From assembly GCF_900162695.1 (NCBI RefSeq), contig NZ_FUIH01000007.1, positions 2,976,001-3,040,000 on the forward strand: a stretch of 64,000 nucleotides of DNA, read 5' to 3'. The stretch comes from Virgibacillus siamensis. GTDB lineage: Bacteria; Bacillota; Bacilli; Bacillales; Amphibacillaceae. Of this stretch, positions 34,592 to 43,190 are shown piece after piece. The notes under the pieces were generated by a model, which was given only the letters and a program-made list of their open reading frames with translations, ran no database searches and was not told the origin of the DNA. Made by a program: the position numbers and the translations under genes. Each line of letters begins with the position of its first letter. Position 1 is the stretch's first letter.

Positions 34592-35770
34592 CTACTTTTC
34601 CTTTGATGCTGCTGTTTTCTCCTTCGTATCTTCCTTAGATGGGGTATTGCCAACAAGCTGCGTAATTAGCTTATAATACGCATTCGCCATCATCCAAATG
34701 CTTTCATTTTCATCCTCGAAAAACTCGATATTGAAACCTTCAAGCTTGTTATTCAAGGCTTTTAGATACTCTTTCAGCACGGCAGATCCGCCGCCGACAA
34801 AATAGCAGATTTCCGATTGGGAATTCTTTTGCCATACATTACGTAAATATCTGTATTCCTTTTTAGCAAGTTCGAGCAGGATTCGATCTGTTATATCGTG
34901 TACGTTTGTCCGACTGCCTTTAACCATAATATGGTGACGGTCATTTTTACGGGTAATAATATCCACTACATCACGGCGACTGTCTAATTCCACTCCATGT
35001 TTTGTGCGGATCTCTTCACGAATTTCTTCCAACGACTCGGCAACTCCAAGATGGAAGCCCTGTGCCTTATCATCATCCACATTGCGATTACGGATAACTG
35101 CGATATCTGTTGACAGACCGCCAATATCCTGAATCAATATTTGTTTGTCAATCAATTCCTTATTAATCACCTTGAGATCGTTGTCCATGATCAAGTTTAC
35201 ATACGCTGCAAAACCTTCAGGATAAACCTTCACTTCATCAAATTTGATATTTACTTTTTTCCCTTGGTATTTCGGAGTAACCAAAAATTCCACCTGATGC
35301 ACTGATCCGAGCAACTGTGAGCGATATCCGACATCTTTTCCTTCTTTTACTTCTCTTAATGGCAGACCCGTTCCCAGGTTATATGTTGCATCGATCACAT
35401 CGTTTTTACCAGCTTTAAATGTGTGGCCGCTCACTGCATCAAGTGCAATCGATGCAAACAGCATAATCAGTGTTTGATCAGCTTCAGATTTGCTGCTCCC
35501 CGGATCAAGTTCTGTTGAGTTATTTGTTTTAGTTGCCAGATTTCCAACCCTATAAATTGCATTATTTTCTTCAAGCGCAGGAGAGTGGACCCGAATATGT
35601 AAATTATTCAATGGTTCTTTCTCATCCAGATCCTCAATCCCGATTACTGGCCGATCCTCAATGTCCCTCGCTATTACATTCGGTATATAAAGGCTGTTTT
35701 CCATTTTTCCAAAGTTTGCTTTCAGGGCATCATTCCCTACATCAACTGCTGCAATTCTTGCATTTGCCAT
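34592..35770 (-). CDS. parM: ParM/StbA family actin-like ATPase
   Basis: This is a 392-residue actin-fold protein. Nucleotide-binding motifs are phosphate-1 AVDVGNDALK (residues 9-18), phosphate-2 IQDIGGLSTDIAV (about 215) and the adenosine motif VGGGSAVLKEYL (about 325). Plasmid ParM-type proteins form dynamic filaments that push apart ParR-bound DNA. ATG 35770 follows AGAGGAGA. It is followed by a ParR-like gene and preceded by a repeat-rich, centromere-like region, yet the neighbours are chromosomal housekeeping genes. Confidence 0.88.
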   Translation of the reverse strand: MANARIAAVDVGNDALKANFGKMENSLYIPNVIARDIEDRPVIGIEDLDEKEPLNNLHIRVHSPALEENNAIYRVGNLATKTNNSTELDPGSSKSEADQTLIMLFASIALDAVSGHTFKAGKNDVIDATYNLGTGLPLREVKEGKDVGYRSQLLGSVHQVEFLVTPKYQGKKVNIKFDEVKVYPEGFAAYVNLIMDNDLKVINKELIDKQILIQDIGGLSTDIAVIRNRNVDDDKAQGFHLGVAESLEEIREEIRTKHGVELDSRRDVVDIITRKNDRHHIMVKGSRTNVHDITDRILLELAKKEYRYLRNVWQKNSQSEICYFVGGGSAVLKEYLKALNNKLEGFNIEFFEDENESIWMMANAYYKLITQLVGNTPSKEDTKEKTAASKEK

Positions 35771-35860
35771 GTTACATTCTCCTCTCTAAAGTCTTCTTTC
35801 TATTTCAGATTAATAGAATAAAGTATAAATTGCAATCAGACTTTTTTCGTATTCTTTTTT

Positions 35861-36006
35861 GTAAACTTGTACACATTTACGCAAACACTATCAAAACAGC
35901 TTGCGTACGGTTTTGTGTACTTGTTTACGTAAATGTGTACATAAGAAACATATTTGTAAACATGTGTACATTATTGTATATATGTTTACACAGTTGTGTA
36001 CACAAC
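35861..36006. repeat. Candidate parC-like centromere: GTAAAC/TGTAC repeats
   Basis: About 145 bp upstream of the ParM gene contain alternating GTAAAC/GTTTAC and TGTAC motifs on both strands: TGTAC at 35868, 35916, 35936, 35965 and 35997, and a variant at 35975. GTACACATTTACG (35869-35881) is repeated in perfect inverted form at 35928-35940. GTTGTGTACACAAC (35993-36006) is a perfect palindrome. Most spacings are near multiples of 10 bp, so sites would lie on one helix face. It is the expected place for ParR binding. Confidence 0.65.
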
Positions 36007-36063
36007 TATTTTTCTATTTTTGATCTTATATATTGCATAAAATATTGGTAACATTACGGAAAC

Positions 36064-36201
36064 TCAATCTATTTTAAAGGAAAAGATATAAAGAGTGTAT
36101 TCCAGTAAATGGTAAAACAGAAAAGATGCTACAATCCCAAGTATTAAGGAGAAAGTCAGAACAACTACAGCAAAACCGACACCATTCGAACCATGATACA
36201 A
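36064..36201 (-). CDS. Putative 45-aa hydrophobic protein
   Basis: TTG 36201, with AGGTAAG 8 bases upstream, opens 45 codons. NGVGFAVVVLTFSLILGIVASFLFYHLL is a single membrane span, reminiscent of YjcZ-like sporulation peptides (G-x-G-F-A-x-x-V-V-L). The frame extends further upstream across a hairpin but without a better start. Weak evidence. Confidence 0.35.
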   Translation of the reverse strand: MYHGSNGVGFAVVVLTFSLILGIVASFLFYHLLEYTLYIFSFKID

Positions 36202-36296
36202 TAAGATTCTTACCTGCCCCATATATTCATGGAAAATAATATTTCGACAAAAAACAGGATCCACTGATGAAAATAAGCGATTTTTGCACATTAAGA

Positions 36297-36328
36297 GGTC
36301 CACGGAAATATAAATCTTCCCGTGGACC
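36297..36328. other. Perfect 9-bp inverted repeat
   Basis: GGTCCACGG (36297-36305) and CCGTGGACC (36320-36328) enclose a 14-nt AT-rich loop; no clear T-run follows on either strand. It is a possible weak terminator or protein site between the par region and rlmN. Confidence 0.4.
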
Positions 36329-36448
36329 AATTTGCAATATATATTCCTTTTTATCGTGCATATATGGCTAAAATTCGAAAGTAAACTGCATACTTCCCCA
36401 GCGAATTACAACTAATTGCAAAATATAAGGCGCAATTTCATTAAAAAA

Positions 36449-36467
36449 GCGCCTGAATTCCAGGCGC
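36449..36467 (-). terminator. Terminator after rlmN
   Basis: GCGCCTG (36449-36455) pairs with CAGGCGC (36461-36467), followed on minus by TTTTTT. Confidence 0.8.
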
Positions 36468-36474
36468 CACAAGC

Positions 36475-37542
36475 TTATACTGCATTTTTCTTTTTTATTT
36501 GCTTACTCCTAAGCTGTCCACATGCAGCATCAATATCTGCACCATTTTCCCAGCGAACACCGCAATTAATGCCATTTTCCTTCAACGTTTCATAAAATGC
36601 CTGAATCGATTCTGAAGTACTGCGCTGGTATTGATTATGCTCATCAACAGAATTATATGGAATCAGATTGACATAGCTTAAATGACGTTTATTATGAAGC
36701 AAGCTAGCCAATTGCTTTGCCTCTGATTTATGATCATTCACATCTCTCAGCATAATATACTCATAGGTAATACGGCGATTTACCTTTTCAAGATAATAAT
36801 CAACCGAGTCCATCAGCTTTTCAATTGGAAATGCACGGTTAATTTTCATAATCTGCGTACGAAGTTCATTATTTGGTGCGTGCAGTGAAATAGCCAAATT
36901 CACTTGTGTGCCGGTATCTGCCCACTCATAAATTTTATGGGCGAGTCCGCTGGTTGATACCGTAATATGGCGCGCACCGATGCATAGGCCTTTATCATCA
37001 TTCACAACATTGATGAAGTCCATTAGGTTCGTAAAGTTATCGAAAGGCTCGCCAATCCCCATAACAACAATATGGCTTACACGATCCCCGTCACCTCTCT
37101 CATCAAGGTGTTTCTGCACACTCATAATTTGTTCAACAATTTCACCGCCTGATAAATCACGGCTTTTTTTCAACAGACCGCTTGCGCAAAAAGAACAGCC
37201 AATGTTACAGCCTACCTGAGTTGTAACACACACAGACAAACCATAATTAAATCGCATTAGAACGGTTTCGATTACATTGCCATCAGAAAGTCTGAACAAA
37301 TACTTAATGGTACCATCAGATGATTCCTGCTTAATTTCCTCCTCCAATGTATGGAGCACAAAATTTTCTTCCAATAACGTAATCGTTTCCTTGTTTACGT
37401 TCTTCATGTCTGCAAAAGTTGTTACTCGCTTTTTATACAGCCAATTCCAGACTTGATCTGCGCGAAAACGTTGTTGCCCATGGTCTGTAAGCCAATCTGT
37501 CAATTTTTCATATGTCATTCCATAAATGGATTGTTTACTCAT
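36475..37542 (-). CDS. rlmN: RlmN-family radical SAM 23S rRNA methyltransferase
   Basis: This 355-residue enzyme has the radical SAM cluster motif GCNIGCSFCASG (about residues 110-121), GIGEPFDN, HITVSTSG, NLAISLHAPNN and the C-terminal catalytic cysteine in DIDAACGQLR. RlmN methylates C2 of A2503 in 23S rRNA and also tRNA. The segment GLLKKSRDLSGGEIVEQI differs from the TLGGLKRNL form of B. subtilis RlmN, so this may be the second paralogue group found in some Bacillaceae. It is not Cfr-like around the cluster. ATG 37542 follows GAGGGT. Confidence 0.88.
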   Translation of the reverse strand: MSKQSIYGMTYEKLTDWLTDHGQQRFRADQVWNWLYKKRVTTFADMKNVNKETITLLEENFVLHTLEEEIKQESSDGTIKYLFRLSDGNVIETVLMRFNYGLSVCVTTQVGCNIGCSFCASGLLKKSRDLSGGEIVEQIMSVQKHLDERGDGDRVSHIVVMGIGEPFDNFTNLMDFINVVNDDKGLCIGARHITVSTSGLAHKIYEWADTGTQVNLAISLHAPNNELRTQIMKINRAFPIEKLMDSVDYYLEKVNRRITYEYIMLRDVNDHKSEAKQLASLLHNKRHLSYVNLIPYNSVDEHNQYQRSTSESIQAFYETLKENGINCGVRWENGADIDAACGQLRSKQIKKKNAV

Positions 37543-37746
37543 ACACGTACCCTCATTTCAAACATTGCAATTCTTATATTGTACTATATTAACGAAAGAA
37601 TCGCAATGTGGCAATTGATTTCCTATAGTTGTACTGTCATATCTATAATCTCCCCACGCCCTTCCATAGATAACTTTCGGTTCAGGCAAAAAATTGGAAG
37701 ATACATCAGAAAGAACGTATCATTTCTTCATAAGGAGTGAATTTTC

Positions 37747-38742
37747 ATGAAGACTTTTCATAATATACCATTGTCTGTTCTGGATTTAGCACCTGTTCTG
37801 GAGGGGAGCACCCCCGTGGAATCATTCAAGAATAGTGCTGACCTGATACAGGCTGCAGAAAAATTTGGATTTAACCGATACTGGGTGGCCGAGCATCACA
37901 ACATGCCGGGCATTGCAAGCTCGGCCACATCCGTATTCATTGGACATCTTGCCGGTGTGACTGACCGTATCCGTGTTGGTTCCGGCGGCATTATGCTGCC
38001 AAATCATGCTACATTGGTCATCGCAGAACAATTCGGTACACTGGAAAGTTTGTATCCGGGGCGTATCGACCTTGGTCTTGGTCGAGCTCCCGGAAGTGAC
38101 CAGGCAACAGCATATGCCCTGCGCCGCACATTGAACCAGCGCGTCGAGGATTTCCCGATGCAGGTGGAAGAATTACAGGCCTATTTTGAAGGAACAGCTG
38201 GTGTCCGCTCTGTCCCTGGAGAAGGACTCGATATTCCGATCTGGCTTCTCGGTTCCAGTGGTTTCAGTGCGCAATTATCCGCAGAACTCGGGGTGCAATT
38301 TTCCTTCGCAAGCCACTTTGCACCGGATTATACAATTCCGGCACTGAATTTGTACCGGGACAATTTCAAGCCGTCAGATAAGCTTGAAAAACCGTATGCT
38401 ATGCTTGGTGTCAATGTGATTGCCGCAGATACCGACGAAGAGGCAGCCTATTTGGCAACCACACAGCAGCAGCAATTCTTAAGCATTCGACGCGGCCAGC
38501 CAACCAAACTGCAGCCGCCAATTGAAAATATTGATGATGTCTGGTCTGAAATGGAGAAGGCAACGGTTGAAAAATCAATTGGCTCCAACGCAACCATTAT
38601 CGGCAGTAAGGAAACCGTAAAGGCAGGCCTGGAAAAGTTCATGGAAGAAACTAAAGCTGATGAATTGATCATTAATGCCCAAATATTTGATCATGAAGCC
38701 CGCAAACGATCCTATGAAATCGTCAGCGAATTAATGGACTGA
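37747..38742 (+). CDS. Luciferase-like (LLM class) flavin-dependent monooxygenase
   Basis: This 331-residue TIM-barrel protein belongs to the bacterial-luciferase-like family, MsnO8-type subgroup. Signatures are RYWVAEHHNMPGIASSA, RIRVGSGGIMLPNHATLVIAEQFGTLESLYPGRIDLGLGRAPG and LLGSSGFSAQLSAELG. It would use FMNH2 or F420H2 and O2; the substrate is unknown. ATG 37747 has AAGGAGTG upstream. Monocistronic. Confidence 0.92.
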   Translation: MKTFHNIPLSVLDLAPVLEGSTPVESFKNSADLIQAAEKFGFNRYWVAEHHNMPGIASSATSVFIGHLAGVTDRIRVGSGGIMLPNHATLVIAEQFGTLESLYPGRIDLGLGRAPGSDQATAYALRRTLNQRVEDFPMQVEELQAYFEGTAGVRSVPGEGLDIPIWLLGSSGFSAQLSAELGVQFSFASHFAPDYTIPALNLYRDNFKPSDKLEKPYAMLGVNVIAADTDEEAAYLATTQQQQFLSIRRGQPTKLQPPIENIDDVWSEMEKATVEKSIGSNATIIGSKETVKAGLEKFMEETKADELIINAQIFDHEARKRSYEIVSELMD

Positions 38743-38776
38743 AGCCATATTAGAACTAGAATACATCGCTTAAATG

Positions 38777-38827
38777 AAAAAACCACCAGCCAGGCGGAAT
38801 TGTAACGTTGCCTGCTGGTGGTTTTTT
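38777..38827 (+). terminator. Intrinsic terminator after LLM oxidoreductase
   Basis: AAAACCACCAGC (38779-38790) pairs with GCTGGTGGTTTT (38814-38825), with partial inner pairing, then more T. Confidence 0.8.
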
Positions 38828-38876
38828 ATATGATGGACCCGTCGACAAAATAAAAAGTCCGGGTTATGTCAGATAC

Positions 38877-39779
38877 CTACATATTTACTGCTATCTGTGC
38901 GCCGATTTTGGCGTTGTGCTTAACAAGTGCTATATTGGCTTCGAGGCTTTTGCCATCGGTTAGTTCTGTGACTTTGGCAAGCAGGAATGGAGTAACTTCC
39001 TTGCCGGAAATATTGTTGGCTTCTGCCTCATTCAGTGCTGTGTCAATAACAGCGGAAATGTCTGCTTCATTCATTGCATATTCTTCTGGAATAGGGTTGG
39101 CAATTACTGCCCCGCCTTGCAGTTTTAAATCCCATTTTGCACGCAATGTTCCGGCAACTGTTTCTGCATCATCCAAACGGAAATTAACCGGGAATTCACT
39201 TGTCCGCGTGAAAAACGCTGGAAGGACATCGGTTTGATACCCGACGACAGGTACGCCTTTGGTTTCCAGATATTCCATCGTCAGACCAAGATCCAAAATA
39301 GATTTAGCGCCAGCACATACAACCGCTACATTTGTCTTGGCTAATTCTTCAAGGTCTGCAGAAATGTCCATTGATGTTTCTGCACCACGATGCACACCAC
39401 CGATTCCACCAGTGACGAAGATGTTAACCTCGGCAAGTTCGGCACAAATCATTGTTGCTGCTACAGTAGTCGCTCCTTTTTGCTTAGTGGCAAGCAAGTA
39501 AGGCAAATCACGTCTGGATGCTTTGGCAACCCCTTCACTATTGCCGAAATCCTCCAGCTCCTGATCATCCAATCCAATTTTAATTTTACCATCCAGAATT
39601 GCAATAGTTGCTGGAACAGCGCCATAATCGCGAATGATCTGTTCAACTTCACGCGCCGTCTGTACGTTTTGCGGGTATGGCATCCCATGGGAAATAATCG
39701 TTGACTCTAATGCAACAACCGGCTTCCCTTGTTCCTTTGCACGCTGAACTTCCGCTGATAATGATAAGTATTCCTTCAT
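38877..39779 (-). CDS. psuG: Pseudouridine-5'-phosphate glycosidase
   Basis: A 300-residue PsuG. VVALESTIISHGMPYPQN near the N terminus, the lysine in TTVAATM/ATKQKGATT, VFVTGGIGGVHRGAE-type VTGGIGGVHRGAE and the Mn-site D in MDISADLEEL are family hallmarks. It splits pseudouridine 5'-phosphate into uracil and ribose 5-phosphate. Its ATG at 39779 overlaps the kinase stop (ATGA), with GGAGGAA upstream. Second gene of the psuK-psuG operon. Confidence 0.93.
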   Translation of the reverse strand: MKEYLSLSAEVQRAKEQGKPVVALESTIISHGMPYPQNVQTAREVEQIIRDYGAVPATIAILDGKIKIGLDDQELEDFGNSEGVAKASRRDLPYLLATKQKGATTVAATMICAELAEVNIFVTGGIGGVHRGAETSMDISADLEELAKTNVAVVCAGAKSILDLGLTMEYLETKGVPVVGYQTDVLPAFFTRTSEFPVNFRLDDAETVAGTLRAKWDLKLQGGAVIANPIPEEYAMNEADISAVIDTALNEAEANNISGKEVTPFLLAKVTELTDGKSLEANIALVKHNAKIGAQIAVNM

Positions 39780-40861
39780 GATAATTCCTCCATGTCTTCG
39801 CGTAATTTTTTTGCTGATAAATCTTGTCGTACTGTAAAGGCAGATTCCAAAGTCCTTGTGGCATTGGCAATTCCTGCTCTCGCTGCAGTTAAAATATCTT
39901 TTCCTTCCAGCCAGGTGTATGTAACCGCAGCGGAAAAGGCATCCCCCGCACCGGTCACATCAGTCACATCATCAATTTCAGATGCTGGAACATGTTGAAT
40001 TGCCTCTTTATGATTGCCAACTGCAGCACCTGCACTGCCCTCCGTCACAATGACATTTCGGACACCTGCATCCAGCCATTGTTGAACTGCGCTTTCCATT
40101 GTCAAACTACCACCAAAATATGCCTCCGATTCCGTAACATTCGTTATAATCCACGTCACACCGCTTAATTCTTCAGGCATATTTTTCATTTTCGGCGCCG
40201 ATACTGTGACAAGAACTAGCGGAATCCCCCGTGCATCCGCAAGCTCACACAACACTTGAAGCGTTGCTTTCGGACAATTCAAATCCGCTAATATGCATTT
40301 AGCTTGATTCAATAATGGCATGTAGTCATGAATCCATTCCGGATCCATCCGATCAAAAATATCCATGTCGGCAAGTCCAACAGCCAATTCTCCGTGCTCG
40401 TCCAGAATTGCCGTGTAGGATCCACTGTTTTCAGTGGAAAGCCGGGTAACATGATCCAAATTCATGTAAGGGGCAGATGCCTCCGCTATCAATTCCCATT
40501 CAGCATCTTTACCACCTGCAGTAAGCAACGTCGTTTCCATTCCAAAACGTCCAAAGTTTTCAGCAATATTCCGGGCAACACCACCAACTGTCTGATTGGA
40601 TCGAATTGGATTGGACGTCCCCATTTGCAGTTGATCTTTTACATAAAACTTCCGATCCACATTCGCGCCGCCGATGCAAACGATGTTCTTACTTTCGTTT
40701 AAAACATAGGCCTTACCGCGAATATGGCCTTGTTTAACAAGCCCTGATATAAGATTCGCTACGGAAGGGCGCGACAAATCCATACTATCGGCGAGTTCCT
40801 GCTGGGACACATATGGATTTTTTCGAATTAAATCAAGCAGGATACGCTCCTTATTATTCAT
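39776..40861 (-). CDS. psuK: Pseudouridine kinase with N-terminal winged helix
   Basis: This 361-residue fusion carries, in residues 1-55, a winged helix (ILLDLIRKNPYVSQQELADSMDLSRPSVANLISGL). The rest is a PfkB-family sugar kinase with CIGGANVDRKF, SNPIRSNQTVGGVARNIAENFGRFG and the C-terminal DVTGAGDAFSAA containing the catalytic Asp. It phosphorylates pseudouridine for PsuG. The DNA-binding domain plus tandem palindromes in its own promoter imply autoregulation by a kinase that can sense its substrate. Confidence 0.9.
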   Translation of the reverse strand: MNNKERILLDLIRKNPYVSQQELADSMDLSRPSVANLISGLVKQGHIRGKAYVLNESKNIVCIGGANVDRKFYVKDQLQMGTSNPIRSNQTVGGVARNIAENFGRFGMETTLLTAGGKDAEWELIAEASAPYMNLDHVTRLSTENSGSYTAILDEHGELAVGLADMDIFDRMDPEWIHDYMPLLNQAKCILADLNCPKATLQVLCELADARGIPLVLVTVSAPKMKNMPEELSGVTWIITNVTESEAYFGGSLTMESAVQQWLDAGVRNVIVTEGSAGAAVGNHKEAIQHVPASEIDDVTDVTGAGDAFSAAVTYTWLEGKDILTAARAGIANATRTLESAFTVRQDLSAKKLREDMEELS

Positions 40862-40877
40862 GCTGCAACTTCCTTTT

Positions 40878-40940
40878 TAAACATTTGTTATAAAAATAAA
40901 CTTTTGTTTATATTATACTCCCGAATTCGTACATGGTCAA
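40878..40940 (-). promoter_or_regulatory. psuK promoter with tandem palindromic operators
   Basis: On minus, TTGACC (40940-40935) and TATAAT (40917-40912) are 17 bp apart. Just downstream are two near-palindromes, TAAACTTTTGTTTA (40897-40910) and TAAACATTTGTTA (40878-40890), 19 bp apart, which fit a repressor dimer binding twice. Confidence 0.7.
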
Positions 40941-41000
40941 TATCTTTTATTGTTAATTGGACAGGATCCTTGTTATGGTTAATAAAAAGGGAGGAATGAA

Positions 41001-41462
41001 ATGATGCGTAGTTTAATGTATATACAATTCAACACGACACGGAATATGTTTCTAAAAAAAATAAATGAACTCAATCCGGAAACGATTGACGTTCAGCCAA
41101 TCGGATTCAACAATACCATCCATTGGCATATTGGTCACGTACTGACAGTAACAGAACAATTTATGTTCGGCTTTCCGGATCACTCCGATAACATTCCAGC
41201 TTCCTATAAGGATCTTTTCGGATATGGAAGCAAACCAGCCGATTGGCCGGAAGACGTGCCATCGGTTGAAAAATTGGCTGGCCAATTGAAGGAACAGTTG
41301 GAGCGTCTTAACGCTATTCCTGAAAATAAATTCAATGAAAAGCTGCCGGAACCTATTCTCGGAAATGAGACAGTTGGAGAACTTGCTGTTATGGCTGCCT
41401 TCCATGAGGCTAATCATCTGGGACGCATCCACTCCATGGAAAAAATCTTAAAAAACCAATAA
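41001..41462 (+). CDS. DinB superfamily protein (153 aa)
   Basis: A four-helix DinB-type protein with probable metal histidines in HWHIGHVL and AAFHEANHLGRIH, so the triad is complete. The family includes metal-dependent thiol transferases; the substrate is unknown. ATG 41001 follows GGGAGGA. Divergent from psuK; single gene with its own terminator. Confidence 0.82.
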   Translation: MMRSLMYIQFNTTRNMFLKKINELNPETIDVQPIGFNNTIHWHIGHVLTVTEQFMFGFPDHSDNIPASYKDLFGYGSKPADWPEDVPSVEKLAGQLKEQLERLNAIPENKFNEKLPEPILGNETVGELAVMAAFHEANHLGRIHSMEKILKNQ

Positions 41463-41476
41463 ACGGAACTAAACAA

Positions 41477-41523
41477 AACCAACCTGGAAGCAACAGCAAA
41501 CACTGCTTCCAGGGTGGTTTTTT
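41477..41523 (+). terminator. Intrinsic terminator after DinB gene
   Basis: CCTGGAAGCA (41483-41492) pairs with TGCTTCCAGG (41504-41513), extended by AACCA/TGGTT and followed by T7. Confidence 0.8.
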
Positions 41524-41550
41524 TCGTCATAATTCGGATCTTCCAGGCAC

Positions 41551-43059
41551 CTATAATTTTACCAATTCACGCATGGTTCCGTTTTCTTTGAAATTGGTGT
41601 GCCAGGAGAGTGCTTTTTCGAGTACGTGTGGTGTTTGTCCACCGCGTTCCAGTGCTTCCTGATAATAGTCCCAGAGCTGTTTACGGTACATTGGATGTGC
41701 ACAGTTCACAATGATTAATGGCACCCGTTCACGTGGTGCGAGACCGCGCAAATCTGCATATCCTTGCTCCGTAACTACAACATCCACATCATGCTCGGTA
41801 TGGTCCACATGCGGCACAAATGGTACGATACTTGAGACATCTCCATTTTTGGCAATTGACTTTGTTACAAAAACAGCCAACCTTGCATTTCGTGCAAAAT
41901 CTCCAGATCCGCCAATACCATTCATCATCTTCGTTCCGGATACATGGGTCGAGTTGACATTTCCATAAATATCAAATTCCAATGCTGTATTAATGGAAAT
42001 AAGTCCAAGACGCCGGATTATTTCCGGATGGTTGGTAATTTCCTGCGGCCGCATAATCAATTTGTCACGGTATTTTTCAAAGTTGGAAAAAACCGTTTTC
42101 ATTTTTTCATCAGACAAGGTAATCGAACAGCACGATGCAAAATCCACTTTACCTGCATCAATTAAATCAAATACCGCATCCTGCAGCACCTCTGAATATA
42201 CTTCAAGATGTTCAAACTCGGAATCCAGCATACCATGCAGGACAGCGTTTGCAACAGATCCAATTCCTGACTGGATTGGTGCAAGCCGTTCGGTCAACCT
42301 GCCCGCACTTACTTCATCCTGCAAAAAGTCAAGCAAATGTCCAGCCATAATTTTTGTTTCATCATCCGGTTTAACAATAGTTGAAGGAGAATCCTCCTGA
42401 TTGGTAAACACAATTCCTTTTATTTTTGCCGAATCAATATGAATTCCTTTTGTTCCGATACGATCATCCGGTTTGGTCAAAGGAATCGGATCACGTTCAC
42501 CCTGTTTTCCAGGGGTATACAAGTCATGGATCCCTTCCAGCAGTTCAGACTGTGCCAGATTAATTTCAATAATTACGTTTCCCGCATGTTCAGCAAATAC
42601 CAATGAATTGCCTACTGACGTTGACGGGACAACCATCCCGTCCTCTGTAACAGTAATCGCTTCCAAAATAGCATAATCAATAGTATTCAGCACATTGCTT
42701 CGAATCAATTCGGATGTATGGGACAAATGATGATCTACAAAAAGATGCTCGCCCTGATTGATTGCTTTACGCATCGCCGGATCTGCCTGGAACGGCAATC
42801 GCTTATTGACGATACCTGCCTCTGCAAATAACTTATCAATATCACAGCCCAATGATGCTCCGGTAAATACATTCACTTTAAAAGATTCCGTTTCTGCGCG
42901 TTTTACAAGCGCAGTTGGCACCGCTTTCACATCACCTGCACGTGTAAATCCGCTCATGCCCAGCGTCATTCCATCCTTGATCCAGGAAGCTGCTTCATCA
43001 GCTGAAACTACCCGATCCTGCAGATGAGGGGCCCTGATACGGTCATCGTTCATACTCAT
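41551..43059 (-). CDS. Acetyl-CoA hydrolase / succinyl-CoA:acetate CoA-transferase
   Basis: This is a 502-residue class I CoA transferase. The catalytic glutamate lies in SINTALEFDIYGNVNST; GIGGSGDFARNA and VVVTEQGYADLRGLAPRER are the C-terminal family motifs. The length matches SCACT/AarC-type enzymes that move CoA between acetate and succinate or hydrolyse acetyl-CoA. ATG 43059 follows AGAGGGA. The LytTR regulator gene immediately upstream on the same strand probably controls it. Confidence 0.92.
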   Translation of the reverse strand: MSMNDDRIRAPHLQDRVVSADEAASWIKDGMTLGMSGFTRAGDVKAVPTALVKRAETESFKVNVFTGASLGCDIDKLFAEAGIVNKRLPFQADPAMRKAINQGEHLFVDHHLSHTSELIRSNVLNTIDYAILEAITVTEDGMVVPSTSVGNSLVFAEHAGNVIIEINLAQSELLEGIHDLYTPGKQGERDPIPLTKPDDRIGTKGIHIDSAKIKGIVFTNQEDSPSTIVKPDDETKIMAGHLLDFLQDEVSAGRLTERLAPIQSGIGSVANAVLHGMLDSEFEHLEVYSEVLQDAVFDLIDAGKVDFASCCSITLSDEKMKTVFSNFEKYRDKLIMRPQEITNHPEIIRRLGLISINTALEFDIYGNVNSTHVSGTKMMNGIGGSGDFARNARLAVFVTKSIAKNGDVSSIVPFVPHVDHTEHDVDVVVTEQGYADLRGLAPRERVPLIIVNCAHPMYRKQLWDYYQEALERGGQTPHVLEKALSWHTNFKENGTMRELVKL

Positions 43060-43094
43060 AACAACATCCCTCTTTCATAACTTTAAGAATAATT

Positions 43095-43110
43095 GTAACG
43101 AAAAAGTTAC
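43095..43110. promoter_or_regulatory. GTAAC/GTTAC dyad in CoA-transferase promoter
   Basis: GTAAC (43095-43099) and GTTAC (43106-43110) flank a 6-bp centre, 36 bp upstream of the CoA-transferase start. It is a candidate site for the neighbouring LytTR protein or another dimeric regulator. Confidence 0.4.
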
Positions 43111-43190
43111 GGCTGCAGGAGATTTTGGACGGGAATAGTAAAAATACGATTCTAAGGACTATAATTCACGTATCAAGCAGCATTTTTCTG

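Noticed and set aside
34046..36006. Integrated plasmid or phage origin for the par cassette
   Set aside because: No replication, integrase or conjugation gene and no flanking direct repeat can be seen; flanking genes look chromosomal. Kept as an open finding instead.
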